Below are positions 50,917 through 59,840 of a DNA stretch of 64,000 nucleotides, one piece after another (positions within the stretch are counted from its first letter, which is position 1; every line of letters begins with the position of its first letter). The stretch spans positions 62,001-126,000 of the forward strand of contig CAJQMR010000011.1 of assembly GCA_905479495.1 (NCBI GenBank), written 5' to 3'. The notes under the pieces were generated by a model that saw only the letters and a program-made list of their open reading frames with translations, did no database searches and was not told the origin of the DNA. The position numbers and the translations under genes are program-made. This stretch comes from an uncultured Anaerolineae bacterium (GTDB taxonomy: Bacteria; Chloroflexota; Anaerolineae; Promineifilales; Promineifilaceae).

Positions 50917-50955
50917 CCGAATACCGATTACTGACTTACTGATTACCGATTACTG
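50917..50955. repeat. GGTAATCGG-type repeat at the end of the M23 gene
   Basis: Tandem variants of TACCGATTACTG (ACCGAATACCGATTACTGAC, then TTACTGATTACCGATTACTGG) occur here. On the minus strand the repeat encodes the last residues, VIGNQ, and the stop of the M23 lipoprotein. The same repeat word closes the MalY-type gene at 48779. Just to the left, 50856-50915 has direct repeats of ATGGTTAAT and a GGTGGTTAGTGGCTGG word. Confidence 0.65.
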
Positions 50956-52786
50956 GATCAAAAAGGGCCAGCGGGCCGCCGCCGACGTTGATGAGAAGTT
51001 GGTTGTTGGCAACGGCCGTTACCCACATATCGTTGGCGATAGGCGTGCGGGAGCCGCCTTCAAATATTCGTGTGAGGCTGTTTTGTGTCTGGTTGAGGGC
51101 AAAAACGGTCAATGTGCCGTTGTTGCCGCTGCCGAGGCTGGCTGCCAGGTAAGGCTGTTCGTTCACCAGGTGCAGCGTGACGTTGCCCTGTACTTCTCCA
51201 GCGTAAGAGCGTTCCCAGATGAGACGGCCGTTCCCATCAAACTGGAGCAGGCGGCGGTCAAGGACATCGGCATGGGCCAGCAGCAAACCGCCATTGGGCA
51301 GGGCCAGCAAATCGCCTCGGCTGATGGTGCCGGTGGGCAGTGCATACATTAGATTGGTAACGGTTGCATCGCTGCTGAGATCGATTTGGTACAGCCCTTG
51401 CCGGTTGTAAAGCCACAGCCCACTTTCGTGCTGGGCCAGCTTGCCGCTGAGGTCTGCGATTGGTTCGGCCTGGTCTGGTTTGATGCGCCAGAGACGGCCG
51501 TCGTTGCCATCGGTTGTCAGGTAAAGGGCTTCATCCGTGAGCTGCCAGTCGAGCAGGCGGCTTTCCAGCGATTCGGTCCAGAGCAGATTGCCTGTGGCGG
51601 AAACGGCCGTCAGTGAATTGCGCGTCGCGGCTACCACGCCACCATCGGGCAAGGGCAGCAGGCGGATTGCGAGATTGGTAGGCAAGGTGGTTTGCCACTG
51701 TTGCGTCAGATCGGGCAGGCTGTACGCTGCCAGGGTGTTATTGATGTCGGCCAAAAAGAGCAGGTTATTGGCTTTGTGAACCAGGGCGTCGTCCAGTTTT
51801 GCCAGGGGGAATGAGATCGGATTGGTTTGGCCGCTGCCCATATCGAGCCGGAGCAGCTGGTTATTCCCCATTAGAAGATAGCTGTTATTGTCAAGGGGGC
51901 CGATGGGATGGATGTCGTTGTTGGTGAACGGTCGTACCCAATTAACTCCCGGAATGGCAGCCACGCGCGCCACCCAAATTTGCTGCGAGGGCCAGAGCCA
52001 GCCCTGCGTGGTGGGGTCTTCCGGCCAGTAGCCGGTCAGGGTCTGGTACGGTGCCTGCGTGCGTACCTCAAAATGAAGATGGGGGAAGCCGCGCGGCTGG
52101 CCAATCAGCCCCACCTGGTCGCCACGTTCAACACAGCTGCCGGGTGCCAGCACCACACTGTCTGGATCGAGATGGCCGTAAAAGGAGAGGATGGTACGGC
52201 CGTTGGCAAAGGTATGCTGAACGATGACTACGCCCTGATCGCGCCCCCAGCCCAAGGGTTGGGCGTAGGTCACCAGCCCATGCCCAATGCTGTAAACAGG
52301 CGTGCCCAGGTTGGGCTGCCCCGATGGTGCGCTCCAATCTTCCCCGGCGTGATATTTGGCGTAGCGGTCGCGGTAAATGCCAAAATCGCCGCCGCCCCGG
52401 CTGACGTTGGCCGCATCGGGCGGATCGATGGGAAAGTCGAACAGATCAACGATGCCACAGGCGGCATTGCTGCTGGGGATCGGATCGCTAAGTTGCAGGC
52501 TGCGAATATCCCCCTGGACGTTGAGGGGAACGGCAGTTGCCGTGGGTGTTGCTGTGGGCGTGGCGGTATTGGTCGGTGTTGGGGAATTGGTAGCGGTGGG
52601 AACGGCCGTGAGCGTAGGCGTAACCGATGGGGTGATTGTGGCCGCTGGCGTATTGGCGACGATAATCTGAGGGGCATCGGCGGCTGTGTTGGTACAGGCA
52701 GCCACCATGAACAGCAGCAAACCGATGAGCGCTCCACTGATATGCGTATTTAATGACAGATGCTTGTTGAGGCGCTGTCTATTCAT
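50936..52786 (-). CDS. M23-family peptidase-like lipoprotein with C-terminal beta-propeller
   Basis: This 616-residue lipoprotein has lipobox VAAC (Cys31) and a long Thr/Pro-rich linker (about 45-90). An M23/LytM domain (about 110-260) follows, with HAGED (near 146) and HLHFE (near 235) as zinc ligands, and YGHLDPDSV between them. These enzymes cleave peptidoglycan peptides, and some are inactive scaffolds; the ligands visible here are compatible with activity. The C-terminal 330 residues look like a PQQ/WD-type propeller (SYLLMGNNQLLRLDMGSGQ, LLFLADINNTLAAYSLPDL). The protein should be anchored outside the membrane. The final VIGNQ and TAA come from an intergenic repeat. It is followed downstream by the PlsC gene. 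Confidence 0.82.
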   Translation of the reverse strand: MNRQRLNKHLSLNTHISGALIGLLLFMVAACTNTAADAPQIIVANTPAATITPSVTPTLTAVPTATNSPTPTNTATPTATPTATAVPLNVQGDIRSLQLSDPIPSSNAACGIVDLFDFPIDPPDAANVSRGGGDFGIYRDRYAKYHAGEDWSAPSGQPNLGTPVYSIGHGLVTYAQPLGWGRDQGVVIVQHTFANGRTILSFYGHLDPDSVVLAPGSCVERGDQVGLIGQPRGFPHLHFEVRTQAPYQTLTGYWPEDPTTQGWLWPSQQIWVARVAAIPGVNWVRPFTNNDIHPIGPLDNNSYLLMGNNQLLRLDMGSGQTNPISFPLAKLDDALVHKANNLLFLADINNTLAAYSLPDLTQQWQTTLPTNLAIRLLPLPDGGVVAATRNSLTAVSATGNLLWTESLESRLLDWQLTDEALYLTTDGNDGRLWRIKPDQAEPIADLSGKLAQHESGLWLYNRQGLYQIDLSSDATVTNLMYALPTGTISRGDLLALPNGGLLLAHADVLDRRLLQFDGNGRLIWERSYAGEVQGNVTLHLVNEQPYLAASLGSGNNGTLTVFALNQTQNSLTRIFEGGSRTPIANDMWVTAVANNQLLINVGGGPLALFDPVIGNQ

Positions 52787-52879
52787 TGGTACATTTTAGC
52801 TGCTCTTAAGCTGGGGCCTAGATTGCTTGTTACAATCTCACTGATTGTTCAGGTTTGTCCTGGTAGAGTTGCCCAACGT

Positions 52880-55800
52880 TCAGGTTGTTTTGAGGAGCTG
52901 TGACACGAAGGTTCCCAGAGAACACAGACTGGCTTGTTGCTGCACCTTATGAAGTGCCTCCGGCGAGACGTGGTTACTGAGTTCTGCAAATGCTTTTTCG
53001 GCTGATTCTCGTCTGTCTTCATCATCTTGTAAGGAGTTAATGAGGAAGGCCAATATGGTTAAGCCACGAGCCACCTCCCCTTGACGCCCTAACACAAGCG
53101 CCCAACCGGTTAGCGCTTCTTTGCTAATGGCGCTGGCCGATATGGCCTGAGCTACCATAACCGCCGCCCGATACCATTGTTCTGCCTCCGCCAATTGATT
53201 TTCTAACACGGCTAAATTGCCTAACTGAGTTAAAGAATTGGCTTCTGCCCAGCGAAGCCCGAGTTTTCTGGCCATCTGTAAAGCTGTTTGGCACTGCTCT
53301 TTGGCTTGGGGCCATTCACCGCTGCGCGTGTAAACCTCAACTAGATCGCCTAAAATGAAGACGGTCAGATCTTCTGCGCCCAGGTCTTGAGCAAGTGCCA
53401 AACTTTGGTTGAGATACTGCGTGGCCGTTGGCCAATCCTGTTTGAAGAGAGCAATGAGACTCAAGTTTTGTAGGGCAACCACAAGGACGCCATTCGATTT
53501 TAATGACTTTGTCAGGGTGACGCTTTCTAGTAGATAAAATTCGGCTTCGGCTTGGGTTTCTGCTGAATTGAGAAGCGCTGCGCCCAGATTGCTGAGTGCT
53601 GCAGCCAGGGTTTTGCGGAGACCCGATTGCCGTAACAATGAAATACTTTGGCGATGGTAGGCAATAGCTTCTTGGCGTTTGCCCTGACGCCCCATAATCA
53701 ACCCTAAGTGGGCCAAAGTAATGGCCAGCTCCTGTTCATAACCATCGGTCTGGCAAATTTGTTTGCATTCTTCCAGAATGGGTTGAGCTTGATCATATTT
53801 ACCCAAGATGCGCAGGATATTGGCTGAGGCGTTGAGGGCATGTGCCAACGCTCGTGGCTGATCGTGCTGTCTGAGGGTTTGGATACTGGCTTCAAGTTGG
53901 CGACGGCCTTCCTGTGCCTGTCCTACGCGACTGAGCAAAGCGCCATTATATGTTTGTAATTGGGCATATAATAACTCGTTTGCCGGTGAGCAGGAGGCAA
54001 GACTTTCTTTGGCCTGGGCAATAAGCTGCTGACCTTCTTTATACCAGGCACGTAAATCGCAAAATTCATAAAGGCCACGGCTGGCTTGTGTGAGTATAGC
54101 CTGGTCACAACAGGCAACTGCCCAGTTCCAGGCAGCACACACATTATCAAAATCGGTCGTGATTTCATCAGCGATTGCTTCGGCGTCTACATTACGCAAA
54201 CTATCAGTGCGTTCCGACAAAAATTGGGCAAAACTATATCCGTGCCTGGCTTGGGTGCTGGCCAATAGATTGTTTGGCTGTGCTGCCAGCTTTTCGGCGG
54301 CAAACTGCTGTAAAAGGGCGTGCATCTGGTAACGGCCTGAGGTCGTTCGGTTGATTAGCGATTTGTCTACCAGACTGGTTAGTTGGTGCAATGATGCGCC
54401 GGTAACGTCTTGGGCGGCCTGGGGCGTAAAACCGCCACGGAAAACGGATAATTGCGCATATAGTTGTTGTTCAGCGTCGCGCAAAAACTGCCAGGAGTAG
54501 TCGAATGTTGCCAGCAGGCTGCGCTGTCGTGAGGGGATGTTCCTTAAAGAGGTGGCTAACAGGTTTAAATTCTGCTCGATTTCAGCCGCAATTGTTTGAC
54601 AGGGCAAGACCCGTACTTGGGCGGCTGCCAGTTCAATACCTAAAGGCATTCCTTCGACCAGGCGACATATGTGGGCTACGGCCGTTTCTTCCAGCTCCAA
54701 ACTAAATTGCAAGTTGACGCGACGGGCTCGCTGCACAAATAAGCTCACCGCATCATATTGATCGATTTGGTCGGCATTTTCTGGCGGAATTGGCAGCCCT
54801 TCAACTGCCAACAGCCATTCCTCATAGAGATGAAGCCGCGCGCGCGAAGTCACAAGAATCTCAACGCCAACGGCCGTTTGCATTAGCGCCAACAGTAATT
54901 CTGTTTGTTCCAGTAAATGCTCAAAATTGTCCAACACCAGGAGCAGTTGTTTTTGGCGTAAGTAGTTGAGCAATTCTTCGTGGGGGGATTTTTTGCCCAG
55001 CAGCGAGAGCTTCATTGCTTGCATGATAGCCGTGGCGATTGAATCGGTATCGGTGGCAGATACTAAGCTGATAAACCAAATTCCATCTGGGAAACGGCCG
55101 TTTGGGTCATGTAGTGCTTGTCGGGCTGCGGCCAACACCAGCCGCGTCTTGCCAATGCCGCCCGGCCCGAGAATGGTTAACAGTCGGCAGTTGGCATCGG
55201 CTAGGAGTTCCGCGATTTGCGCCAGTTCTGTTTCTCGCCCGATAAAGGCCGTTGTGGGCAAAGGCAAATTGTGAGCAGGTGGAGAAGTGGATGAGGCTGG
55301 GCGCTGTGCTTGGGGTGCTGTTATTGTTATACCAACTTGTTTTTCTTTTAGCTCCCCCATTTTGATTTGCTCGTACAGTATCAACGTTTCTGCTGAAGGG
55401 GTTATGCTCAGTTCTTCGGCCAAGATTTCTCGGCAAAGGTCAAATTGGGCCAGTGCCTGGCTGCGCTTACCGCTGGCGGCCAAAAGCTGCATCAACTGCC
55501 GGTGTCCTTCCTCTCGCAGCGCATCCAGGCGCAGCAGACGGCGGGCGTATTGGATGCCAGCAGGATAAACGGCCGTTTCCAGGCAGGCATTGATCAATTG
55601 TCCCAGCGTTGTCAGCAGGAGCAGGCGGAAATGCTCCCGTTCCAACATAAGCCATTCCTCAAACAGCGGGGCATCTGGTACGTGGAAGTCGTTCAAAAAA
55701 TCATCGTGGTAAAGGGAAACGGCCGTTTCCCATTCCTTAACCGTTTTCCCGGCACAGGCAGCTGAAAAAACGGCCGTGTCCAACCAATGTGGGGTGTTCT

Positions 55801-56074
55801 GGTCAAAGGCAACCGTGCGCCGCTCCACGAGTAGATAATCTCCCAAATGCTTACGCAGCGCATATAGAGCCGTGCGCAAATTAGCTCGCGCTAACTCTTC
55901 CGGTGCATCGCTCCACAAAAGCGCTGCTAGCGAGGCGCGTGAGTGGGCCGTGCCCGTCACGGCGAGGTAAACAAACAGCGCTTTAGCCTTCAACGCGGTC
56001 AGCGCTGTAAGTGGTTGTCCATCGACCTGAACCTCGATTTTTCCCAGCAGTGCCAAACGTAATTCAGGCTTCAT
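52880..56074 (-). CDS. SARP/AfsR-like giant regulator (winged helix-BTAD-NB-ARC-TPR)
   Basis: This 1064-residue protein has an N-terminal OmpR-like winged helix (LRLALLGKIEVQVDGQPL, LARANLRTALYALRKHLG) and a bacterial transcriptional activation domain (about 100-240). An NB-ARC-type NTPase follows with Walker A LGPGGIGKTR (near 302) and Walker B LLLVLDNFEHLL (near 378). The tail (about 650-1050) is a TPR array (ALAHALNASANILRILGKYD; AITLAHLGLIMGRQGKRQEA). It binds DNA and switches with nucleotide and ligand. It is divergent from the small-protein/delta-60 pair (start-to-start gap about 100 bases), which is its likely target. Octamers cluster in the first third (55569, 55719, 55769). The last exact copy before the C-terminal 1.8 kb is at about 54676. 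Confidence 0.88.
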   Translation of the reverse strand: MKPELRLALLGKIEVQVDGQPLTALTALKAKALFVYLAVTGTAHSRASLAALLWSDAPEELARANLRTALYALRKHLGDYLLVERRTVAFDQNTPHWLDTAVFSAACAGKTVKEWETAVSLYHDDFLNDFHVPDAPLFEEWLMLEREHFRLLLLTTLGQLINACLETAVYPAGIQYARRLLRLDALREEGHRQLMQLLAASGKRSQALAQFDLCREILAEELSITPSAETLILYEQIKMGELKEKQVGITITAPQAQRPASSTSPPAHNLPLPTTAFIGRETELAQIAELLADANCRLLTILGPGGIGKTRLVLAAARQALHDPNGRFPDGIWFISLVSATDTDSIATAIMQAMKLSLLGKKSPHEELLNYLRQKQLLLVLDNFEHLLEQTELLLALMQTAVGVEILVTSRARLHLYEEWLLAVEGLPIPPENADQIDQYDAVSLFVQRARRVNLQFSLELEETAVAHICRLVEGMPLGIELAAAQVRVLPCQTIAAEIEQNLNLLATSLRNIPSRQRSLLATFDYSWQFLRDAEQQLYAQLSVFRGGFTPQAAQDVTGASLHQLTSLVDKSLINRTTSGRYQMHALLQQFAAEKLAAQPNNLLASTQARHGYSFAQFLSERTDSLRNVDAEAIADEITTDFDNVCAAWNWAVACCDQAILTQASRGLYEFCDLRAWYKEGQQLIAQAKESLASCSPANELLYAQLQTYNGALLSRVGQAQEGRRQLEASIQTLRQHDQPRALAHALNASANILRILGKYDQAQPILEECKQICQTDGYEQELAITLAHLGLIMGRQGKRQEAIAYHRQSISLLRQSGLRKTLAAALSNLGAALLNSAETQAEAEFYLLESVTLTKSLKSNGVLVVALQNLSLIALFKQDWPTATQYLNQSLALAQDLGAEDLTVFILGDLVEVYTRSGEWPQAKEQCQTALQMARKLGLRWAEANSLTQLGNLAVLENQLAEAEQWYRAAVMVAQAISASAISKEALTGWALVLGRQGEVARGLTILAFLINSLQDDEDRRESAEKAFAELSNHVSPEALHKVQQQASLCSLGTFVSQLLKTT

Positions 56075-56171
56075 TTATATAAGTCCCATTACTTTGACGG
56101 TAGATTGATGCTGCTTCCACGGTGGCAGCCTATGCTGCATTATAACGTACCCTGTTTTCAGGAGGAAAAGT

Positions 56172-56387
56172 TTGAACCAGCAATGCCCATCACCCTATCA
56201 CGCTTATGTCCTGCGCTGCTGGCAAGAAACATCTCAAAGGCAGCATGAGCAGCCAGCCTGGCGCTTTAGCCTACAAGATGTCAGTACACGCCAACGGCGC
56301 AGCTTTGCCAGCCTGGTTGAATTGGCCTCTTTCCTGGAAAACAATTTATTAGATGTCACACCAGATGTGACGGATGAACAGATTTAA
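56172..56387 (+). CDS. Small conserved-type protein next to SARP regulator (71 aa)
   Basis: A TTG start at 56172 is supported by GGAGG at 56161-56165, six bases upstream. The product contains YHAYVLRCWQE, then WRFSLQDVSTRQRRSFASLVELASFLE. From memory, Chloroflexota genomes often carry small proteins of this pattern (Y-x-L-R-x-W ... W-R-x-S-L-x-x ... F-x-S-L-x-x-L-x-x-F-L) beside large regulators; no function is known. The stop (56385-56387) overlaps the first ATG of the delta-60 gene by one base, so the two are coupled. It faces away from the SARP gene. Confidence 0.65.
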   Translation: MNQQCPSPYHAYVLRCWQETSQRQHEQPAWRFSLQDVSTRQRRSFASLVELASFLENNLLDVTPDVTDEQI

Positions 56388-56401
56388 TGGAGATATTTGA
56401 T

Positions 56402-58006
56402 ATGTTCAAAAGTAAAAAGCAGAAATCTATTTTCCTTAGTGGCCTAAGTGCTATTGTTGGCCTGTTGGCGCTTTACGTGCTGGTGACCTTGGCCGCTGCG
56501 GGCGATCTGGATACTAGTTTTGCTGGCGATGGTATTTTTACCGACAATATCGCCGGTTCTCACACCCAAGGGCATGCCGTCATTGTGCAGCCAGATGGCA
56601 AGATAGTGGTGGGCGGAGCGACCGATTCGCTGGGCAATTCGGCCCTGCGCTATGCTATCGCCCGCTTTAATCCAGATGGCAGTTTGGACAATAGTTTTTC
56701 CAACGATGGTACAAATTACGATATCAATATTCGAGGCATTGCGGCTGGTTTGGCCTTGCATGATGATGGCACAATTGTGCAATGTGGCTTTGGCACCAAT
56801 GGTTTTACGCTTTTTCGTTATTCAAGCAGCGGTGTACTCGACACTGGTTTTGGCTTAGCTAGTTATGCCAGACTTATCATTGGAGGTGGTGCAGAAGAAG
56901 GCTGTGAGAGCCTGGCCATCCAGCCAGATGATAAGATAATCGCCGCTGGCTGGGGGGGAAGCAACACCGATCCTGATGTGGTTGTGGCTCGTTTTACCAT
57001 CACCGGTACGTTGGATACGTCTTTTGATAGTGATGGCTATGTGACGCTGGACATCGTCGGCGAAAATGATCAAGCGCGTGATGTGCTGCTTCAGCCGAAC
57101 GGCAAAATCGTAATTGCTGGCAGCAGCGTCAATGGCGGGGTACAGAGCGCGCTCCTGGCTCGTTTTGACAGCGCCGGAACGCTCGATACAACATTTGGGG
57201 TCAATGGGGTTGTGATTCCCACCTTCGGAGCCAGTGGCCCTGATGTTTTTGAGAGCATTGTGCAGTTGGATAACGGCCAACTGCTTGTGACCGGCTCGCG
57301 TGATGATGGCAACCAAAATGACATTATCTTGCTGCGCTACAGCGCTGATGGTGTACTAGACACCACATTTGGCACCAATGGTGTGGTGATAACGCCTATT
57401 GGCAGCAACTATTCATTGGGCAATGGGCTGGCTGTGCTGAACGGGGGTAGTATTGCTGTGGCGGGTTTAACTGATAGTGGCAGCAACAATGACGTGGTTG
57501 TGATTCGCTATCTCAGTAACGGCACGCTGGATTCCGCTTTTGGCACAGGCGGCATGATGACGCTGGATTTGGGGAATGAGGATGAGGCACGGGATGTGGC
57601 TTTTCAAGCAGACGGCCGTATCGTTATCACTGGCATTGCTGGAGATGCGAGCGGCAATGAAGAACTCCTCGTAGCGCGTTTCTTGGGCAGTGGGATTCCA
57701 AGCGCAGATGCGGGGTTGGACCAAATAGTGCCATTGGGCGCGATGGTCACTCTGGATGGCAGCGGCAGCAGTGACCCGGACAACGAACTGCCGTTGAGCT
57801 ACCAGTGGGTGCAAACGGCTGGGTCACCGGTGACACTTTCAGATGAAACGGCCGTTTCGCCTACATTCACTGCGCCCAATAACGTGACCGATCTCATCTT
57901 TACCCTCACCGTCACTGATAACGCCGGTTTGGAAAGCAGTGCTGATGAAGTGGTTATCGAGGTGAGACGCGTTGTCTACCTCCCATACATCAATGCCTCT
58001 GAATAA
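56402..58006 (+). CDS. Secreted delta-60 repeat (beta-propeller) protein with K319/PKD-like domain
   Basis: This protein is about 534 residues long, with an N-terminal signal helix (FLSGLSAIVGLLALYVLVTL). About eight delta-60 repeats follow, each with the pattern ALVQPDGKIVVAG...RFNPDGSLDTSFG, forming a propeller-like structure. A C-terminal Ig-like K319/PKD domain (ADAGLDQIVPLGAMVTLDGSGS) comes next. The protein ends in VVYLPYINASE, a YLP tail shared with other exported proteins here. GGAGA at 56389-56393 suits the ATG at 56402 better than the one at 56387. Function is unknown, probably adhesion or surface structure. It is coupled to the small protein upstream and divergent from the SARP gene. 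Confidence 0.83.
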   Translation: MFKSKKQKSIFLSGLSAIVGLLALYVLVTLAAAGDLDTSFAGDGIFTDNIAGSHTQGHAVIVQPDGKIVVGGATDSLGNSALRYAIARFNPDGSLDNSFSNDGTNYDINIRGIAAGLALHDDGTIVQCGFGTNGFTLFRYSSSGVLDTGFGLASYARLIIGGGAEEGCESLAIQPDDKIIAAGWGGSNTDPDVVVARFTITGTLDTSFDSDGYVTLDIVGENDQARDVLLQPNGKIVIAGSSVNGGVQSALLARFDSAGTLDTTFGVNGVVIPTFGASGPDVFESIVQLDNGQLLVTGSRDDGNQNDIILLRYSADGVLDTTFGTNGVVITPIGSNYSLGNGLAVLNGGSIAVAGLTDSGSNNDVVVIRYLSNGTLDSAFGTGGMMTLDLGNEDEARDVAFQADGRIVITGIAGDASGNEELLVARFLGSGIPSADAGLDQIVPLGAMVTLDGSGSSDPDNELPLSYQWVQTAGSPVTLSDETAVSPTFTAPNNVTDLIFTLTVTDNAGLESSADEVVIEVRRVVYLPYINASE

Positions 58007-58063
58007 ATTTTCCTGCGGGGAGCGTTGGTAGTGACGGCACGTTGTTAAGGTTGCTTGCCTATA

Positions 58064-58094
58064 GGCGAGGGATGGTAGGCAATCATCCCTCGCC
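58064..58094 (+). terminator. Stem-loop after the delta-60 gene
   Basis: GGCGAGGGATG (58064-58074) pairs with CATCCCTCGCC (58084-58094), an 11-bp perfect stem with a nine-base loop. No U-tract follows directly, so it may be a processing or Rho-linked stem. It lies between two convergent genes. Confidence 0.55.
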
Positions 58095-58168
58095 CGCTAG
58101 CTTTACAATTAAAAGCGTAGTTGGGGTTTAGCTTACACTGGTTTTTACAGGGTATGCCCCTGATTGAA

Positions 58169-58888
58169 TCAATCTTTTTTGCGGCGCAGGTTGCGCAGGA
58201 GGAATAGAAGCAACCCTGCCACGGCTACCAGCGGCAGCCAGGTGAAGCTGATTTGCATCAGTTTGAAGCGGCGCAGGATTGTTTCCCGGTCGTTGACGTG
58301 GGGGAAGGGGATGTCCGGCACGGGGACGTTGAGGAAAGCGCAAAGCGGTTCCCAGCCTTCTTTTACCTCAAAGACGAGCAGATTTTCAGGCGGGATGTAT
58401 TGGCGCACGGCTGCGGTGTGTTGATTAAATACTTGGATGGCGTAGTCGTGGTCGAGGAAACGGCCGTTAAATATCTTTTGCCAGATCAAACGCTCCTGTA
58501 GATCGATAAACCAGCCCAGCGGCGGAATGATTTTGGGAACCCAAACTGGGAAATTGGCGGCGGCTTGGTAAATGGTTTCGGCCGTGCTCTTATGCCAGCG
58601 CTCCGGGTCGCGCACGGTGTGCACGACTTTGGCATTTGGGTAGGTGTCAAACAACTCTCGATAAAAAACGCTGGCGGGGAAATCGACGGTGGCCTGGAAG
58701 TTGTGAAAGATTTGTTCCCAGGGCACGGCTTTGCCACGCCCAATTTGCTGCCATAGTTTGGTGTGAAACGGCCGTTTGATCACTTCTTCCATATGGTAGC
58801 AAGGGCCAAACCCCAGAATTTCCAGCGCCGCCTTCAGGGAAAGCGTCCCCGTGCGGCCAAAGCCGGAGCCGATGACTTTGAGGGTCAT
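58169..58888 (-). CDS. Sulfotransferase-family protein with C-terminal membrane helix
   Basis: This 239-residue protein has the PAPS-binding 5'-phosphosulfate loop GFGRTGTLSLKAAL (residues 8-21) and a 3'-phosphate motif region HTVRDPERWHKST (about 90-102). This is the usual pattern of bacterial sulfotransferases (Sulfotransfer_4 type) acting on lipids or small molecules. The C-terminus is a membrane helix (LPLVAVAGLLLFLLRNLRRKKD), so the enzyme is probably tail-anchored to the inner face. It is encoded downstream of the PIG-L deacetylase across an inverted repeat. The acceptor is unknown. Confidence 0.82.
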   Translation of the reverse strand: MTLKVIGSGFGRTGTLSLKAALEILGFGPCYHMEEVIKRPFHTKLWQQIGRGKAVPWEQIFHNFQATVDFPASVFYRELFDTYPNAKVVHTVRDPERWHKSTAETIYQAAANFPVWVPKIIPPLGWFIDLQERLIWQKIFNGRFLDHDYAIQVFNQHTAAVRQYIPPENLLVFEVKEGWEPLCAFLNVPVPDIPFPHVNDRETILRRFKLMQISFTWLPLVAVAGLLLFLLRNLRRKKD

Positions 58889-58905
58889 GAAAATGCCTTT
58901 TTGTT

Positions 58906-58972
58906 GGGAGATTGGAGATCGGAGATTGGAGATTGGTAGCCAATAATCTCTAATCTCCAGTCTCCAATCTCC
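58906..58972. repeat. GGAGATTGG hairpin repeat
   Basis: Repeats of GGAGATTGGAGAT at the left (58906-58935) face ATCTCTAATCTCCAGTCTCC at the right, so the 67-base unit folds into a long imperfect hairpin. It begins eight bases from the PIG-L stop and fills the gap to the sulfotransferase start. Confidence 0.7.
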
Positions 58973-58975
58973 TTT

Positions 58976-59695
58976 TTACCAAACGTTGATCTGCTTGAAC
59001 TGTTCGGCATAAGTAACTCCGATTCTCTCGCCGATACGCTGGTCAATTTCTTTAAGCCAATCGAGATTGGCTTTGCCGTTGGGGAACTGGGTTTTGTGGG
59101 CAATGGTGGCAGCGACTTTTTGAGGGTAAACGGCCGTCACATCCACCACCACATCCGGGTCACGATCCGTGCTAAATACAAACACCCGTTCCAGGCAGCC
59201 CAAACCAGCGCCCTGTTCATTAAGCTGCGCCGGCTGGTACAGTGGCATCTTCGACGGCATGTAGGCATCTAACGCTGCCTGCCCCGCCGCCCGGTGGTCC
59301 GGGTGGATTTGTCCCGTCCAGTGTGGATCAAAGGTAAGTAACGTATCGGCTTGCGTGATGCGGTACAGGCGAGCAATCTCGGCCCGCAGCGCCAAATCGG
59401 GCAGTAGCTCGCCATCGGGACGGCCCAGGCTGAACGTTTGGCGAATGCCCAGCAGGTGGGCTGCGGCTTCTGTTTCTTCCAGGCGGTCAGCCGCCAGGGC
59501 CGAACGGCTCCGGCTGGCATCCTGGGCACCAATGTCGCCGAGCGTGCAGTTGGCGGAGTAAATCTCCACGCCACGCTGGGCCAGTTGATAAATGGTGCCG
59601 CCGCACATCGTTTCCAAATCATCTGGGTGGGCGGCAATGACAATGAGCCGCCTTGTCTCAGCGAATGCGTCTAAACTTCGTAGTTCTTGAGGCAT
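58976..59695 (-). CDS. PIG-L family N-deacetylase
   Basis: This 239-residue zinc deacetylase of the LmbE/PIG-L family removes acetyl groups from N-acetylglucosaminyl compounds. It has AAHPDDLET (His22, Asp25) and the family segment SRSRSALAADRLEETEAAAHLLG. The third zinc ligand region is FDPHWTGQIHPDHRAAG. Possible roles are a low-molecular-weight thiol pathway, lipid glycan processing or antibiotic biosynthesis; nothing nearby decides. The ATG at 59695 opens with MPQELRSLDAFAE; an AAGGAACC ribosome site is moderate. It lies upstream of the sulfotransferase gene in the same direction. Confidence 0.87.
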   Translation of the reverse strand: MPQELRSLDAFAETRRLIVIAAHPDDLETMCGGTIYQLAQRGVEIYSANCTLGDIGAQDASRSRSALAADRLEETEAAAHLLGIRQTFSLGRPDGELLPDLALRAEIARLYRITQADTLLTFDPHWTGQIHPDHRAAGQAALDAYMPSKMPLYQPAQLNEQGAGLGCLERVFVFSTDRDPDVVVDVTAVYPQKVAATIAHKTQFPNGKANLDWLKEIDQRIGERIGVTYAEQFKQINVW

Positions 59696-59763
59696 CTTGG
59701 GTTCCTTATTGGTTGAATCAGCTTAATGGTATCTTGGCGTCGTGTGGTTTACAAGCAAATGGG

Positions 59764-59800
59764 AGAAAAAAAGAGGCCAGGGAAATTCTTCCCTGGCCTA
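59764..59800 (-). terminator. Rho-independent terminator of the GlsB/YeaQ gene
   Basis: On the minus strand, AGGCCAGGGAA pairs with TTCCCTGGCCT around a four-base loop, followed by CTTTTTTTCTCCC. It lies 40 bases after the stop at 59841. Confidence 0.9.
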
Positions 59801-59840
59801 AGTTCAACCCAAAGCGTGTTGAAGTGTGCAACTATTATTA

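Noticed and set aside
51908..52753. A 281-codon plus-strand frame opposite the M23 lipoprotein gene
   Set aside because: Antisense shadow with low-complexity Gly/Val/Arg composition produced by the Thr/Pro linker codons of the real gene.
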